Below, one piece after another: positions 23,123 to 33,717 of a DNA stretch of 64,000 nucleotides. Position 1 is the first letter of the stretch. Each line of letters opens with the position of its first letter. Made by a program: the position numbers and the translations under genes. The stretch is taken from contig JAUCEF010000001.1 in NCBI GenBank assembly GCA_033558025.1, positions 310,001-374,000 of the forward strand, written 5' to 3'. Below the pieces are notes generated by a model, which saw nothing but the letters and a program-made list of their open reading frames with translations, made no database searches and was not told the DNA's origin. The stretch is from Phytophthora sp. 'mugwort' (taxonomy: Eukaryota > Oomycota > Peronosporomycetes > Peronosporales > Peronosporaceae).

Positions 23123-23584
23123 TCAAAGCATTCTGACAAGACTCAGAGCCAGCCCCGCAATGACCCACGCACCAGTCGTCGTCGCGGTGATGGAAGCGCT
23201 CGAGTCTTCGGACGTGGTCGGCGATTGCGATTGGGACGAGTTCGTCATTCTCTTGGGCTTCTTGGTCGTGGGGGTCTCGATGTCGCCAGCGCTCCCGAAG
23301 CTGCTGCTGCCACTGCTATCCGTCAGCGGAGCAGGGTTAGCATCCCACGGGGTCTGTGGTGCCGGTGCTGCGAATGCGGGCGGAGCTGGAGCACCGATAG
23401 CAGCGGCATCGACTCCAGCAGGAGGGGCAGGCGTCGGTGGGGCTGTGGTGGTTGGCTGAGTAGCAGTGGGGATGTTAATGTCCGATGCCACGCTGCCAGC
23501 CTGCCCTCCCGTAGTATTGGGGTCTTGAGCAGCGGCAATGGCAATCGCACTCACCAACAGAACAATGGACGCGCCGAGTTTCAT
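23123..23584 (-). CDS. Small secreted Pro/Thr-rich, probably GPI-anchored protein
   Basis: It has 153 residues with no intron. The ATG at 23584 opens a signal peptide (MKLGASIVLLVSAIAIAAAQ). The mature part has a Pro/Ala-rich centre (TTTAPPTPAPPAG, APAPPAFAAPAPQTP), a Ser-rich segment, then TTKKPKR. The C-terminus is hydrophobic (TTGAWVIAGLALSLVRML), as in GPI-anchored proteins. The architecture matches the protein at 21463-21885, 1.2 kb away on the same strand: a signal peptide ending AAAQD, a disordered O-glycosylatable body and a GPI-type tail. They may be diverged paralogues or simply similar wall proteins. No catalytic domain is visible. Confidence 0.8.
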   Translation of the reverse strand: MKLGASIVLLVSAIAIAAAQDPNTTGGQAGSVASDINIPTATQPTTTAPPTPAPPAGVDAAAIGAPAPPAFAAPAPQTPWDANPAPLTDSSGSSSFGSAGDIETPTTKKPKRMTNSSQSQSPTTSEDSSASITATTTGAWVIAGLALSLVRML

Positions 23585-23604
23585 CTTGGTCAAAGTAAAG
23601 TAGT

Positions 23605-23620
23605 GGAAAGTGTGGTGAGC
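23605..23620 (-). promoter_or_regulatory. Initiator-like element of the second secreted-protein gene
   Basis: Minus-strand GCTCACCACACTTTCC fits the initiator pattern and lies about 20 bases before the ATG at 23584, supporting that start. Confidence 0.5.
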
Positions 23621-23716
23621 TGAGCAACGCGAATGCAGATATGTGGAGTGTATATTGGCCAAGACGAAAGAACAGCTCTTGTTTAGAAGTCCATTAAGCG
23701 ACTCGGACTGCGATTG

Positions 23717-24421
23717 ATGTCGTCGGTGGGCATCAATGAACCGCGAGTGATGACAAGAGAAGCAATATGCCGCCGCGTCCCAGCTCCAGTCACTCAAACC
23801 TCAGACAATTTGGTTCTTCACCTTTGTTGGCACCGGCCGGAGGATTGCGCGGATATGGGTGGAGAACGCCGTTCATCGCTGTTTCGTGGACGCCTGAATG
23901 GGAAGGATCAAGTTCCACTTGCTAGGAAGGCAGAGCAAGGTTTCTGCAAGAGCTTTGTTAGACCAAATATTTACCGAGGGGATGACGTCTTGTGCAATCC
24001 CCAAGGAAATACCGCCGTGGAGCAGCGGTCGACCAAAGAGCTTCAAGATTTTTACGGAGGTGAAGACATTCAGCAACAAGATACGGTGGAGGGAGATCAC
24101 ATCTTACAAGTGCTGTTGGCGTCTTCTCGTCAGCGTGCTGGTATTGTTCGGCCTGCAATGGACAAAGAAGACCAGCTTCCGGGAGTTCTGCTAGAGCGAG
24201 ATGAAGACAGAGTTGCCCCAGCGCGATCGAAACGTGACAATATGTATGGACAAAATATCCACGAGGCTGAACATCAAGACACAGTTGCTGACGATAGCAT
24301 TCCTGAACAAAATTCTCCCTCAAGCTCGCCAACGATGTCCCATTGGGTGGGCACCTTGCTAGTCGGCATTTCCATCGTGCTCACATGGCCGATTGGACTT
24401 GCTTACTTGCAAGGGGGCTAA
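23717..24421 (+). CDS. Hypothetical protein with a C-terminal hydrophobic segment
   Basis: An uninterrupted frame of 234 residues starts at the ATG at 23717, about 130 bp from the divergent secreted-protein gene. Most of it is charged and Gln/Asp-rich. The end (SHWVGTLLVGISIVLTWPIGLAY) would form one membrane helix. I do not recognise it. Overlapping open frames in another plus frame (23898-24194) and on the minus strand (23958-24332) weaken the case that this frame is the coding one. No signal peptide is seen at the proposed start. Confidence 0.3.
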   Translation: MSSVGINEPRVMTREAICRRVPAPVTQTSDNLVLHLCWHRPEDCADMGGERRSSLFRGRLNGKDQVPLARKAEQGFCKSFVRPNIYRGDDVLCNPQGNTAVEQRSTKELQDFYGGEDIQQQDTVEGDHILQVLLASSRQRAGIVRPAMDKEDQLPGVLLERDEDRVAPARSKRDNMYGQNIHEAEHQDTVADDSIPEQNSPSSSPTMSHWVGTLLVGISIVLTWPIGLAYLQGG

Positions 24422-24584
24422 CCCTCTTGAGCGTCGATGCTCAGTTTAGCTAACTACTAGTTATAATAGTAAAAAAAATTTTGAAACAGCACAGACTTTC
24501 ATTGACACTGTCAAAATGCCCCAATCTTGGCACCTCATGTGCACTACACCAGCTATCTTGAGCCAGTCCTTGTAATCAGCGGTT

Positions 24585-25554
24585 ATGACAACAGCATGGA
24601 CCGAAGCGCTATACAGGCGCGTCTTGATGCTCGTATCGTTCGAGGAGCTCCATTCGAGCTCGAATCGTGTACTGCAGGAGGAGTTCTTCGCTCTGGACGA
24701 AGTTGTGAATGATGTTTTGAGCGCATTTGCAAAGTTGGAGGAGGTACGCGATGCAGTCTCCAAACTGGAGCAGGCCAGCGCATCAACTGGTGGACGCAGT
24801 GCCAGCCTAGTGACAGCGATGGAGAGCACACTTGCCGTCCGACAGCAACTGGAGACAAGACTGCAGAATATAGGGGTGATATCTAAGGTATGCGGACAGC
24901 GAGTGTTCTGGCTTCTTTCACTGTGCTCTATATAGTGCTAAACGTGGCGGTTGCTTACTTAAATATACGCAGAACTCTGTATTAGAGGAGAGGAAACACA
25001 AGAGAAAACATCAAGAACGTAATCGGCTGTCCATTAAAACTGCTACAGATGCAGCGACAGCCACTCAAAGTGGCGAGGAATTCGAGTCGGGTGGTCAAAG
25101 TGAAGGTGGCCATCAGTTGGCACGAATTGAAGCAAAGGGAAAATCATCGACGATCAATCTAACTCCGAGGACAAAAGGATCGAAGAACAGCTCGCGAGTA
25201 CGTAAAAAACAATGTGAAGTTACGCGCAGACAAAGTGTAGAAGCCAAGCCACCTGGATACTACATGAGTCGGGTGAAAGAAGTCGACGCGTTGCCACCGA
25301 TAGAGCGAAGTTCTTGCATCCCTGAACTACTCCGAGAACTAACAGTATCACTGGCTAAAGACAATAGCTATGGTCAGCGCTTTCGATTCACCAGCTATCT
25401 GAAAGATATGATTCGATGGGTAACAGAGATGACGGGTCAGAAGCAGCATCTCGATTTGTTTCTTGCATTCGCCGAGAGCGTGAAAGTTTTTGCGAATAAA
25501 CTCCCAAATTCCGACCAGACACTCGGTCTACTGAGGTGCGCAAATCTATTGTGA
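24585..25554 (+). CDS. Unknown family member A (intact)
   Basis: Two exons, 24585-24887 and 24973-25554, are joined in phase by an 85-bp intron (GTATGC donor, ACGCAG acceptor), giving 294 residues. Exon 1 encodes a helical domain: EALYRRVLMLVSFEEL, then NDVLSAFAKLEEVRDAVSKL and the motif GGRSASL. Exon 2 starts with a basic linker (EERKHKRKHQERNRLSIK) and ends in another helical segment with LRELTVSLAKDN and LKDMIRWVTEMTG. I do not recognise the family. Two broken minus-strand relatives lie next door (26242-27583 and 28188-29470) with the same domain order, so this is a local duplication cluster. The N-terminal helices may form coiled coils. The start is the first ATG before the conserved region. 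Confidence 0.65.
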
Positions 25555-25559
25555 AACTG

Positions 25560-26240
25560 GACGATTTTGCTGGAGATGGCTTACGCTTCTTTGTGCCACT
25601 ATGCTACCAGGCTTACTCAGAAGTTTTATAAGGTGCTACACTACAAGTAATATTTGAGTTGTGAAACTACGGTACCATGACTAGTGTTTGAGTTGTGAGC
25701 GCGTCTGAAGAACAGATAACCTGGCAAGCATAGCTCACAACGTGTACCGAAACAATATATGTTAGCTTAAAAGCGGTTGCGAGAAGTGGGGCCAATTTTT
25801 AATTGGCTGATCGGCCAAATTTCGAGCAAAGGAGCCTCTGCGATTTTCCTGTTCCCGACAAGGTGAGGATGTTTGATGGGTCTTCTTTATTGGTGCAGTT
25901 TGCACTTCCTCATCAATTTCGCGCGGCAGTGCCGATCAACCTTGGTAAAGTCTCTAAGCGCTTTATCAGCCGATCGTAGCACTCGCAAACTATAGGATTC
26001 GATCATGGTGCCACGTTCTTTCGGGGTGCCGAACGACTTAGCCAGGCATCAAAATGCAATCGCCGATCTCCTCCGCTGTACATCGCCCATTTAGCTTCTT
26101 CATCGCTGCCAGGACCCTTACTGCTTTTGCGTGAATACTTTCGTTTACCAGCAATATTCTTGTACTTTTGCATTTCGCTACACGTTATGTAGACAGTTAC
26201 CTTATTTAGTTAGCAGAACGACGTAAAGTTAGCAGAACTT
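25560..26240. other. Intergenic gap between family members A and B
   Basis: This is the point of convergence of the plus-strand member A and minus-strand member B. I see nothing else in it. Confidence 0.4.
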
Positions 26241-26241
26241 T

Positions 26242-27583
26242 TCACCACAGACCGTACCTGTATAGTTCAGCTCTCAACGAAAAGTTCTCAACGCCGTCGG
26301 CATAAGGTTGCATCTGCTCAGCGAGTTCTCCATACAGTTTGCAAAGCTCCGGACCTTTGAGATCCTCGTTTGCCCACTGCCTAACCATTTTTAGAGCTTT
26401 GGTTATCTCCGCTGCATCTTTTACAGGAACTTCTCGTGACCTTCTTTGCTTCAGCACGCTGATAACTTGGTTAATATGTTTTCTCTCCCCGCTCGGGGCC
26501 GTCACGTTTACCCGCCATACCAGAAGGTCGAAAACTCAGACGAGCACTACTACTCGTCTTGGTATGGTGTACTCGACTCTCTTTCTCGAGCTTCTTGAGG
26601 AAGGCAAGCAAATAATCATTTAGTCTAAGACTCCTACACAAGAAACGCAAAGCAACGCAGCGGCCAGCCGAGGAAAGTATTAGTTGCGTTAATAGTCGAA
26701 GATCAAATCTCAATTCTTGACAACTTACCTCCTGCTCGGTGACCCTGTCGATCAAAATTGCCATGTTCTTACCAAAACGTTCGAACGGTGCTAAGTCACC
26801 TCCCTGACCTGCACCCAGATTAGGCCACAGTAGCACATACTTCATAATTGACACTTGTTCACTGTCCTTTTGGTCAGGCGCAATGCCCGCCAATTTTGAA
26901 CGAGCACCGGCTAAATGCTTGTTCTGCTCGGTCACGGACATTTGAGTCATCATCCGCAGCTTTTCCAAGCAGTTTGTCTGGGTCATTCCAGACGCCTATG
27001 ACGAAGTCCCAGTTTTAGTCTTGCCACCCAAATGACCGAGGGTGTTCACGTGGACCTCAGCATTCTTGAGCTTGACTTCTCTCTTATCCCTCTTCAACCT
27101 GACGACTCGAAAGAAATCTTCACTATTCACTTCTGTATTAACACATTTCATTGCACTCCCGTTGGCAGCCTCCTCGACCCTCTTCCGCTTGCTACTCGAC
27201 TGTCCAGACCATGCGTAAGAGTGTCTAAGACAACCAGACAATTTCAGGTATTCTCCGTACCTTCATCGTCGCAGCGATTACCGACGCCAAGTTCTTCTCG
27301 AGTTCCAGTTGCAACTGCATTGCGCCGTTCATGACCCTGTTAAGCTTGCACTGCGAGTACCAGTCGATCCGTCCAGCTTGTCCACAGCTGCGCGGACCTC
27401 CTCCAGTTTGGTGAATGCATTCAACACGTCGTTTGTCGCGAGCGTTATTGACGAGATTTTCTCCATGATGATGCCATTGTAGCTGTCCTGCACTTCATTT
27501 ACGGGCACGAGCATAAGGATGCGCTCGTACAGCGCCGCCAAGTTGGACGCCGTGCGCGCAGTGTGGGCGATATACCAGGTCAA
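26242..27583 (-). pseudogene. Unknown family member B (broken)
   Basis: On the minus strand the N-terminal domain (NLAALYERILMLVPVNEVQD, then NDVLNAFTKLEEVRAAVDKL and GTRSASL) aligns with member A. A one-base shift at about 27335 separates it from the continuation VMNGAMQLQLELEKNLASVI. An intron probably follows (GTACGG donor at about 27262). The middle part includes SSSKRKRVEEAANG and MKYVLLWPNLGAG, and a GTAAGT intron starts near 26733. The C-terminal part, KHINQVISVLKQRRSRE to LKMVRQWANEDLKGPELCKL (26481-26242), matches member C. Stops at about 26998 and shifts near 26490 indicate a pseudogene. No function is known. Confidence 0.55.
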
Positions 27584-27699
27584 TAATTGCTCAGTGTAAC
27601 CAGGGTTACTAGGTGTAACCGGGCTACAATGTGGTACAGTACATGGTAGAACATACAGTACCGTAGTACGACTTCAGTGCATCCCTGGATTTCAGGAAG

Positions 27700-28124
27700 T
27701 CACAGCACAGCTTGACAAGAGGTAATGGTACGCTGCACACATGACGTATTTTTGCTAAATATGGTTGTCTTTTCTGTGTGCACGGTTTGTTGCACCTTCG
27801 ATTTCACCGGAGCGGGCTTAAAATTGTGTTTGACACATTTCCACTTCTCCAGCACGACCAAGCATTTATGCCGAGTCATCCCATTGTCCAACGCTGCATC
27901 CAACGCATCGACGTGCTGCTTCAAGAGCGTGTAGCATTCATGAACGTCGGAATTCCTCAGTGAATACCATTCCTTTTCCCGATGACGAATAACTTCGTCT
28001 AACATCATGATGTGTCGAGCTCTTTCAGCGAGGAGTCAGGTATTAGCGTGCGCACCCAACGCTGAGCGGCCGCCAGTTTCTCTGCTATCGTTTGCTCAGC
28101 AACGATGGCAATCGTAGTTTCCAT
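27700..28124 (-). CDS. Unassigned ORF between family members B and C
   Basis: An ATG at 28124 opens METTIAIVAEQTIAEKLAAA; after a possible frameshift or unseen intron near 28020 a frame runs MMLDEVIRHREKEWYSLRNS to NFKPAPVKSKVQQT. It is not clearly related to members A-C. It could be a separate small gene or a stray exon. The two parts are joined only by proximity. Confidence 0.25.
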
Positions 28125-28187
28125 TTTTCGGATCGCCCTGCATTTATTCGAAGGGTTAGAAAATACAATGTTGAGATAGTACATGTA

Positions 28188-29470
28188 CTATTCTATATCG
28201 GCGGGCGTACCGAGTAGATCCGCTTTGAACGTGAAACTTGATATCCGATCGGCAGCTTCGGTTGCTTTCTCGACAAGTCCGCCATACAACTCAAGAAGAT
28301 CCGAGTCGTGGGAGTCAGCTCGTGCCCAGAGCCCCGCCATTCTCATCGCTTGTGTTATCGTGCTTATGTGCTTTAAGCCCCAAACATCTCGCGACATTTC
28401 CTCCTTAGCTAGAGCGACGACATCGGCAACATGCTCTCTTCTCTCTTCTGGTGGCATCGAATTGACCCAGAACAGAACAAGGTTGTTGCAATGTTGAATT
28501 CCCCGCTCATTGCCGCTGACACGTCGCAGTCAATGGCTGGTTCTTCCGATGAACCAGCTGAGTGAGCAAATCGGAAAGAATGTCAGTCAGTCTGTGGGCA
28601 ACACGTTCTCATGAATATCACATTAAAAATTAGAAGCATCGTGGAGAAAACCCGAAAGTGTCGTCGACCGCACCTGCTCAAGCCAACCGTGAGAGTACTT
28701 TTTGGCAGCTGCTTAATCGATGCTGTCATCGTCCCGCAAACGCTATGACACGCATCAAGAAGGTTAATGGGATCGTAGCTTAGATAAACCCATAATATAA
28801 CGTTCTTCATCGCCAAAATCTGGACGGTGCTACCTCAGTGTGCAAAAGTGCACACTGAGGTAGCACACTTGTCAGTGTTTGCACCACACCGGCAATGTGT
28901 TTTTGCCGCTCTCGCACATGTAAACGCGTCATTTGTTTCACGACGTTGATACAGTTTGTCTTGTCAATTGCCGCGACGAATTCGTTCCTTGACAGTTCAT
29001 AGTGACCATCCCCAGCTCCAAGCCCACATGCTCTATCGTCTTATCCCTCGGCCATCTTCCTCTTCTTGCTTGCATGTCCATCGCTCTACAACATTTGCAA
29101 CGTTAAAGCAATATATGGCACCGCCACAGAGCATTCTCGTATTATAACATGCTGCTGACATTCCAGCCATAGCGGCTTCTGGCTTCCGCTTTAACGTGCG
29201 TTGTAACTCCATTGTACTGTCCATCATCCCCTGCACACTCGCACTGCGGCTGCCCGTTGATCCAGTGCCCAATTTGCTCACGGCCTCGCAGATCTCCGAC
29301 AACTTGGCAAACACCGCCGCGACGTCGCTTACTGATCGATCGATTGGCGCAATCTCCTCCTTATCAGGGCGTTGTAACTTTCTTGCAGCTTGTCCCGCGG
29401 AATACGCGTCAAGATACGCTCATACAGCGCCGCCGTCTCGATACCATCGCTGTCTACACCGGCTGGTAAC
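28188..29470 (-). pseudogene. Unknown family member C (broken)
   Basis: The N-terminal part reads ETAALYERILTRIPRDKLQE then SYNAL. After a one-base shift near 29360 it continues DKEEIAPIDRSVSDVAAVFA, KLSEICEAVSKL and GSRSASV, aligning position by position with members A and B. The middle is decayed and contains a perfect hairpin at 28827-28866. The C-terminal part (28457-28188) reads VADVVALAKEEMSRDVWGLK, ITQAMRMAGLWA and LLELYGGLVEKA, and matches member B. The shift, stops and hairpin make it a pseudogene unless unrecognised introns exist. Confidence 0.55.
28827..28866. repeat. Perfect 18-bp hairpin
   Basis: GTGCTACCTCAGTGTGCA (28827-28844), the loop AAAG, then the exact reverse complement (28849-28866). 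It lies in the degenerate middle of family member C. Confidence 0.95.
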
Positions 29471-29543
29471 CATTGAGTAACCATGGTATATATTTTGTTG
29501 GGTACACGCAGAAGAGTTTTATGCAGATTGAAAAAAAGATGTA

Positions 29544-29586
29544 CATTAGATAACTAATTTTGTTATACTGATTTCGTTATCTAATG
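29544..29586. repeat. 11-bp inverted repeat just outside the SET/Harbinger unit
   Basis: CATTAGATAAC (29544-29554) recurs as its exact complement at 29576-29586, directly before the 37-bp terminal repeat. It may be part of an older terminus or a target-site structure. Confidence 0.7.
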
Positions 29587-29588
29587 CG

Positions 29589-29625
29589 TGCCTTCCATAA
29601 CCTACATAAAACGGTTTAATCGCTG
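29589..29625 (+). repeat. Left terminal inverted repeat (37 bp)
   Basis: Pairs with 35313-35349 with two mismatches (CC/TC near base 7 and C/A near base 33). Confidence 0.85.
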
Positions 29626-30138
29626 GGGTAGGGTGCATTAAAGGGTGCATAAAACGAAGTGATAAAAATCGAATTCTTTGGTTACACCAAAAAGTGGTCG
29701 GACCAAACAATTAGTTTGATCACCCTTTTATCACGTTTAATAAGCCCCTCAAGTTGCAATCGCATCAAAGCGACACTGAGTTAAAGTATCGGACTAAACA
29801 CTACCCCTAATTGGGAAGAAGCCGTTCAATTAAAGTTTGAAATCTTCAAAGGCCGCTTTCGCGTGCGCGCGCTCCGCAGTTCTCATTTAAAGATTCACCG
29901 GCCAGCTCAGAAGCCGACCGTCTTGCTGATAGCGACGGAGGTGAGTACGACTGCTATCTCATCAGCAGCTCTGCGATTGCTAACTACTGTGTGTTCGTGT
30001 GTGAGTGTGCTGCTCTAGCGTATACGCAGCTGACATCGAAGAAGACTCGCGCATCGCCGTACACGCTGCATCAAGGCTAGTTCATGCTCGCTTATCATCC
30101 GAGGTCTGTCTTCTCGGCTTTGTCGTTGCACTGACTTC

Positions 30139-31703
30139 ATGCTTTGTTCTGAATGCTTTAGGCTCCATGTTTTGAGCTCGGCGTCCGATGAAGCGGCTGC
30201 GTACCGCACACTCCGCACCCAGACCGACAAAGCGGCAGAAGCAATCATGGCGATCGACAGTCCTCGCATTCGGCTCCACTCGGGGATCATTGTTCGACAC
30301 CGGTTGATCGTGGAGGCCGCCATGATACAAGTGGAGTCCCTGTCGACCTTTGAGCTGTCGCTGGACTCTGAGGCGACACTGTCTGCCGCGGCTACGACGA
30401 CGACGCCCCCCAGATATGTTAGTGTACCAGCGACCGGCCTTTCGTCGCCTGGTTTCACCTCGCCGATCTCTATAGTGGCAGCCTCTTGGTCGTCGCACTC
30501 GCAGACTTCCACCTTGCCCCCCTGGTCGCCACGGTCGATCACTGTAACTGCAACGCCGTATCAATGTCGATCTCCAGCATCGGAGACCCCGCGCACACCT
30601 CCATCACAGTCGACGACCGAGACTGGTATCCCCAGCACGCCGCCCTCACAGTCAACGACGGTGACGGAGGTACTATTCACGTCGCCACCGCATTCGGCAA
30701 CGGAGGCTGAGTCGCTGTGTACACCTCGTCCTCCGCCCAAGTCGAGGCTGTCGAAGGCGAGTCCATCGGAACCCTCATGGTCAAACACCATACTCGAGAG
30801 GCCGCGTACACCGCAAGGCGAAGTCCCGCTGTGGTTAGTCCCGCTGTGGTTTAAGACGCGTTCGAGTCAGATGGATATGACTCGGAGGCTCTCAAGCTTA
30901 TCGAAGGTCTACGTCCTCCAAGCCGAAGAGTCTGTAGCCGGCCAGAAGCGATATCCCCCAACAAAGCTAACGGTCGAGAGAGCAGATTGGGTGTGGAGCA
31001 GTTGGGGGAGCGAGGGGTGGAGGTGGGTGAGTGGGTGGAGGAGGCCTGGCCCGACGACGTTAAGCGTATCCAAGAGCAATCGAATCCCCAAGGCTGGCGT
31101 TTTCCCGTCGTCAGCGTGGGAATTCGTCGTGGTGCCGGATGCGGGTGCGAAACTCGGTGCAGCGCTTCCACGTGCTTCAATGCGAAAGAAAGCCTTTTTG
31201 CGCTGAGCGCAACTGTGTATTTGGGGGCATATGTGGCAATGCGCTCGTCGAGAGCGATGCGCTTGTCATCGCAAGAAAACTCCAAGAGTGGTATGCGTGG
31301 ACTATTGGCGACGACGTTAATCCCAGCCGGCGAACCATCGGCCAATACCTGGGGTGCATCAACTGGTTCGGCCGGCCGTGCAAGAACGGCCCGGTGAACG
31401 ACGGGTACCGGATGCACCAAGACGAGGACAACGGGAAAGAAGCATTTGGGAATCGACGCCTTGGGGGAGGGTGGCAAGCTGAGGTTCATGAACCACGGCT
31501 GCAACCCCACCGCGAAGTTCCACGAGGTGCAGACGGGAGGTCGACTTACTGTTGTCGCGGTTACCGTGCGTCCGATAGTAGCTGGGGAGGAGGTCACCGT
31601 TTCGTACGGGAACAAGCTCTGGTTTGTTTGCCGCTGCGGTTGGAGCGGTTGCCAGCACCGGGAGATCCAGCATCTTCCCGATGTGCATCACACGTCGAGC
31701 TAA
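30139..31703 (+). pseudogene. SET-domain lysine methyltransferase remnant
   Basis: The N-terminal part is disordered, with Ser/Thr/Pro repeats around TPPSQSTT (30595-30720). A Cys-rich pre-SET/AWS-like segment reads GCGCETRCSASTCFNA, then FCAERNCVFGGICGNAL (31137-31240). The SET core reads KLRFMNHGCNPTAKFHEV (about 31479-31530), VVAVTVRPIVAGEEVTVSYG and a post-SET cluster CRCGWSGC (about 31632-31655). The frame changes near 30845, at a 14-bp tandem duplication TCCCGCTGTGGTTA, and again near 31180 and 31440. It would have transferred methyl groups to a histone or other lysine; this copy cannot. Its place inside the terminal repeats suggests the transposon carries it. Confidence 0.65.
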
Positions 31704-31893
31704 AGGCCTTGAAGCCATGCAGCGGACGCGCAGCCGGCTCTTCGCGAACTTTAACTTCGAAAGCTGAGGTTTAATGTTTACATGTTGAATCAAGTAATTA
31801 GCACTTTGAGTTTTTTTCTAGGTACATGCAACTTTCCCCCTCACTCTTTAATCCGCCGACACGGCAACAGATCTCCGAGAACACGACGACGTC

Positions 31894-33624
31894 ATGGCTG
31901 GAGTAAGTTGTTCGGCGCTGAACGTCAACTCGTAGGTGCTGCTCATGATCTCTGACTTGATGATGTTCGCTATTACAGAGGGGGAGGCGTCAGGGATACA
32001 GTAACTACCGGACCAGGAGCAGACGCTGCTGTGCTCTAAACCCTAGTCGTGGACGAGGTAATTCTTCTAGGCGCAATATGTGGGAGCAGGTGGCTATTCG
32101 CTACAATGCGGGCCGGACGAGAAATGCCCCCGAGCTTGACGTTCGGTCGCGGCGCAGGAAATTCAAGAGCCTCTACATGAAACAAAAGCCAACTGGAAGT
32201 GGAGAAGTTCCCCTCCGGCTTCGACCTGTTGTCTGGGCCAAGGAGATCCAAGCTAAGATAAAGTTGGAAGGAGGCGTTTCACACCTCGCTCGACGGGCTG
32301 GACGAAGGAGAATATGACGCTGACTTTACAGAACTTGTGGACAATATTATCTCGGGCTGGAAGCCCACCTTGCGCAGTTTTTCAGCACCCATTCTCGCTC
32401 ACACTGACAGCGGTCGCGACGAGGAAACTGTCGAAAACGACGACGTCGATAGTGGAACTGGATCGCTACAGACTGTAGAAGTTGAAACCGCAGAGACCCA
32501 AGATGAAGCCAGCGGCTTAGAGTCCCACTCGTCTCCGTCGACTCCGATGGCGAGTGTTCCTGGGTCCGTGATAACCAACCCAAGGTGTCATCGACGCAAG
32601 CCTCGTAGGCGACTACAATCTGTCTGACGAAGATACTGAAAACAACGACGAGGTCGAGGTGGGTGCGGAGTCTGGTGACGCAGAAGCGATCCCCCCTATC
32701 GCCTTGCCCCCAACTACGGGCGACTGTCACACACCAATGGCGCCTACGAGACACGGATAAGCAGCCCAGACTGCAACTCGACGCTCGTCGCCCCGTGTCG
32801 ATTGTCAGCTGCGCCAGAGCGCAACAATTTCTACCGCGGGTGTGCTAACCGAACAGTCACCCCAGACTTCAACTTCTCGGTTGCTGCTTCGGGTCGTACT
32901 GCTGGACGGCCGTGCGGACCACGACGAGAGCCGATTCCCACCATCGCAACACCAGACGGATCGGCACTGCAACGAGACCCGCGGCGAGCTGAGTCGGACG
33001 CGCGCGAGACTGACGAAAACCGGAACCTGAAGCACCATCAGCAAAGCGCCTTGGTGGAGAAGACCTGCGGGTGATCCGCGACAGCATTAATCAAATGCCA
33101 CAGACAGCGCTGAACGAGAACGGCAAACCTTTTCTCCAAATCCGTTGCCGAATGGCGCTTCCTTTGCAAAAGCCAGAAGAATTCGGGCAAAGCAGCGCTT
33201 GGAGGAAATGCAGCGCGAGATCGAAAAGGCTGGCAGGAACCTCAACTTTGCTGGCAACGACATGATGCAAATGCTGCTGCTTTTTCAGAAAGAAAGCGAT
33301 CGCAAGTTGGAGGCTGAAGAACGACGTCGACGCACAGAAAGTGAAGAAAGGATCGAGGAGGAAAAGCGAGAGCGAGCGGAACGGGAACAGATTCGCCGCG
33401 AGGAAGCTGAGGCCGCCGATAAAAAGCGAATGGCTGAGTTAGAGGCCGCGCGCGAGCTAAGAGAAGAGCTGTGACGCGTCGAGGCCACCCGTGAGGCAAA
33501 GCGCGAGGTCGGGAGGGAGGAGAACAAGAGGTGCTTCGAAGAGAGCTGGCGTTGGGCCGGAGTGAAGCACGTCAGCGGCATGTACAGATGATGATAATGT
33601 TCGCCAACATGCAAAGGAAGTAGC
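31894..33624 (+). pseudogene. DUF6818-type Myb-like accessory protein with coiled-coil tail
   Basis: Exon 1 is only ATGGCTGGA (31894-31902). A GTAAGT intron (31903-31978) leads to RGRRQGYSNY, then the DUF6818-like core MWEQVAIRYNAGRTRN, LDVRSRRRKFKSLYMKQKPT and VVWAKEIQAKIKLEGG (32076-32270). A long acidic disordered part follows, then a coiled coil (KARRIRAKQRLEEMQREIEK to ERAEREQIRREEAEAADKKR, 33165-33440), ending MIMFANMQRK. Frameshifts near 32270, 32625 and 33075-33130 and a stop at 33472 break it. The family is specific to oomycetes as far as I know. Here it is tail-to-tail with a Harbinger transposase, so it is probably that transposase's DNA-binding partner. Confidence 0.6.
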
Positions 33625-33717
33625 AAGATGAAGGGAAGGGAAACGGTCGCAGCTAACGTTTGTGAATGTACTACATGTTATCTTCTTTCCAGTATACCCA
33701 CGTCATGCATATCTGAC

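Noticed and set aside
23717..24421. RXLR-type effector in the ORF beside the secreted protein
   Set aside because: No signal peptide and no RXLR-EER arrangement; the hydrophobic segment is C-terminal.
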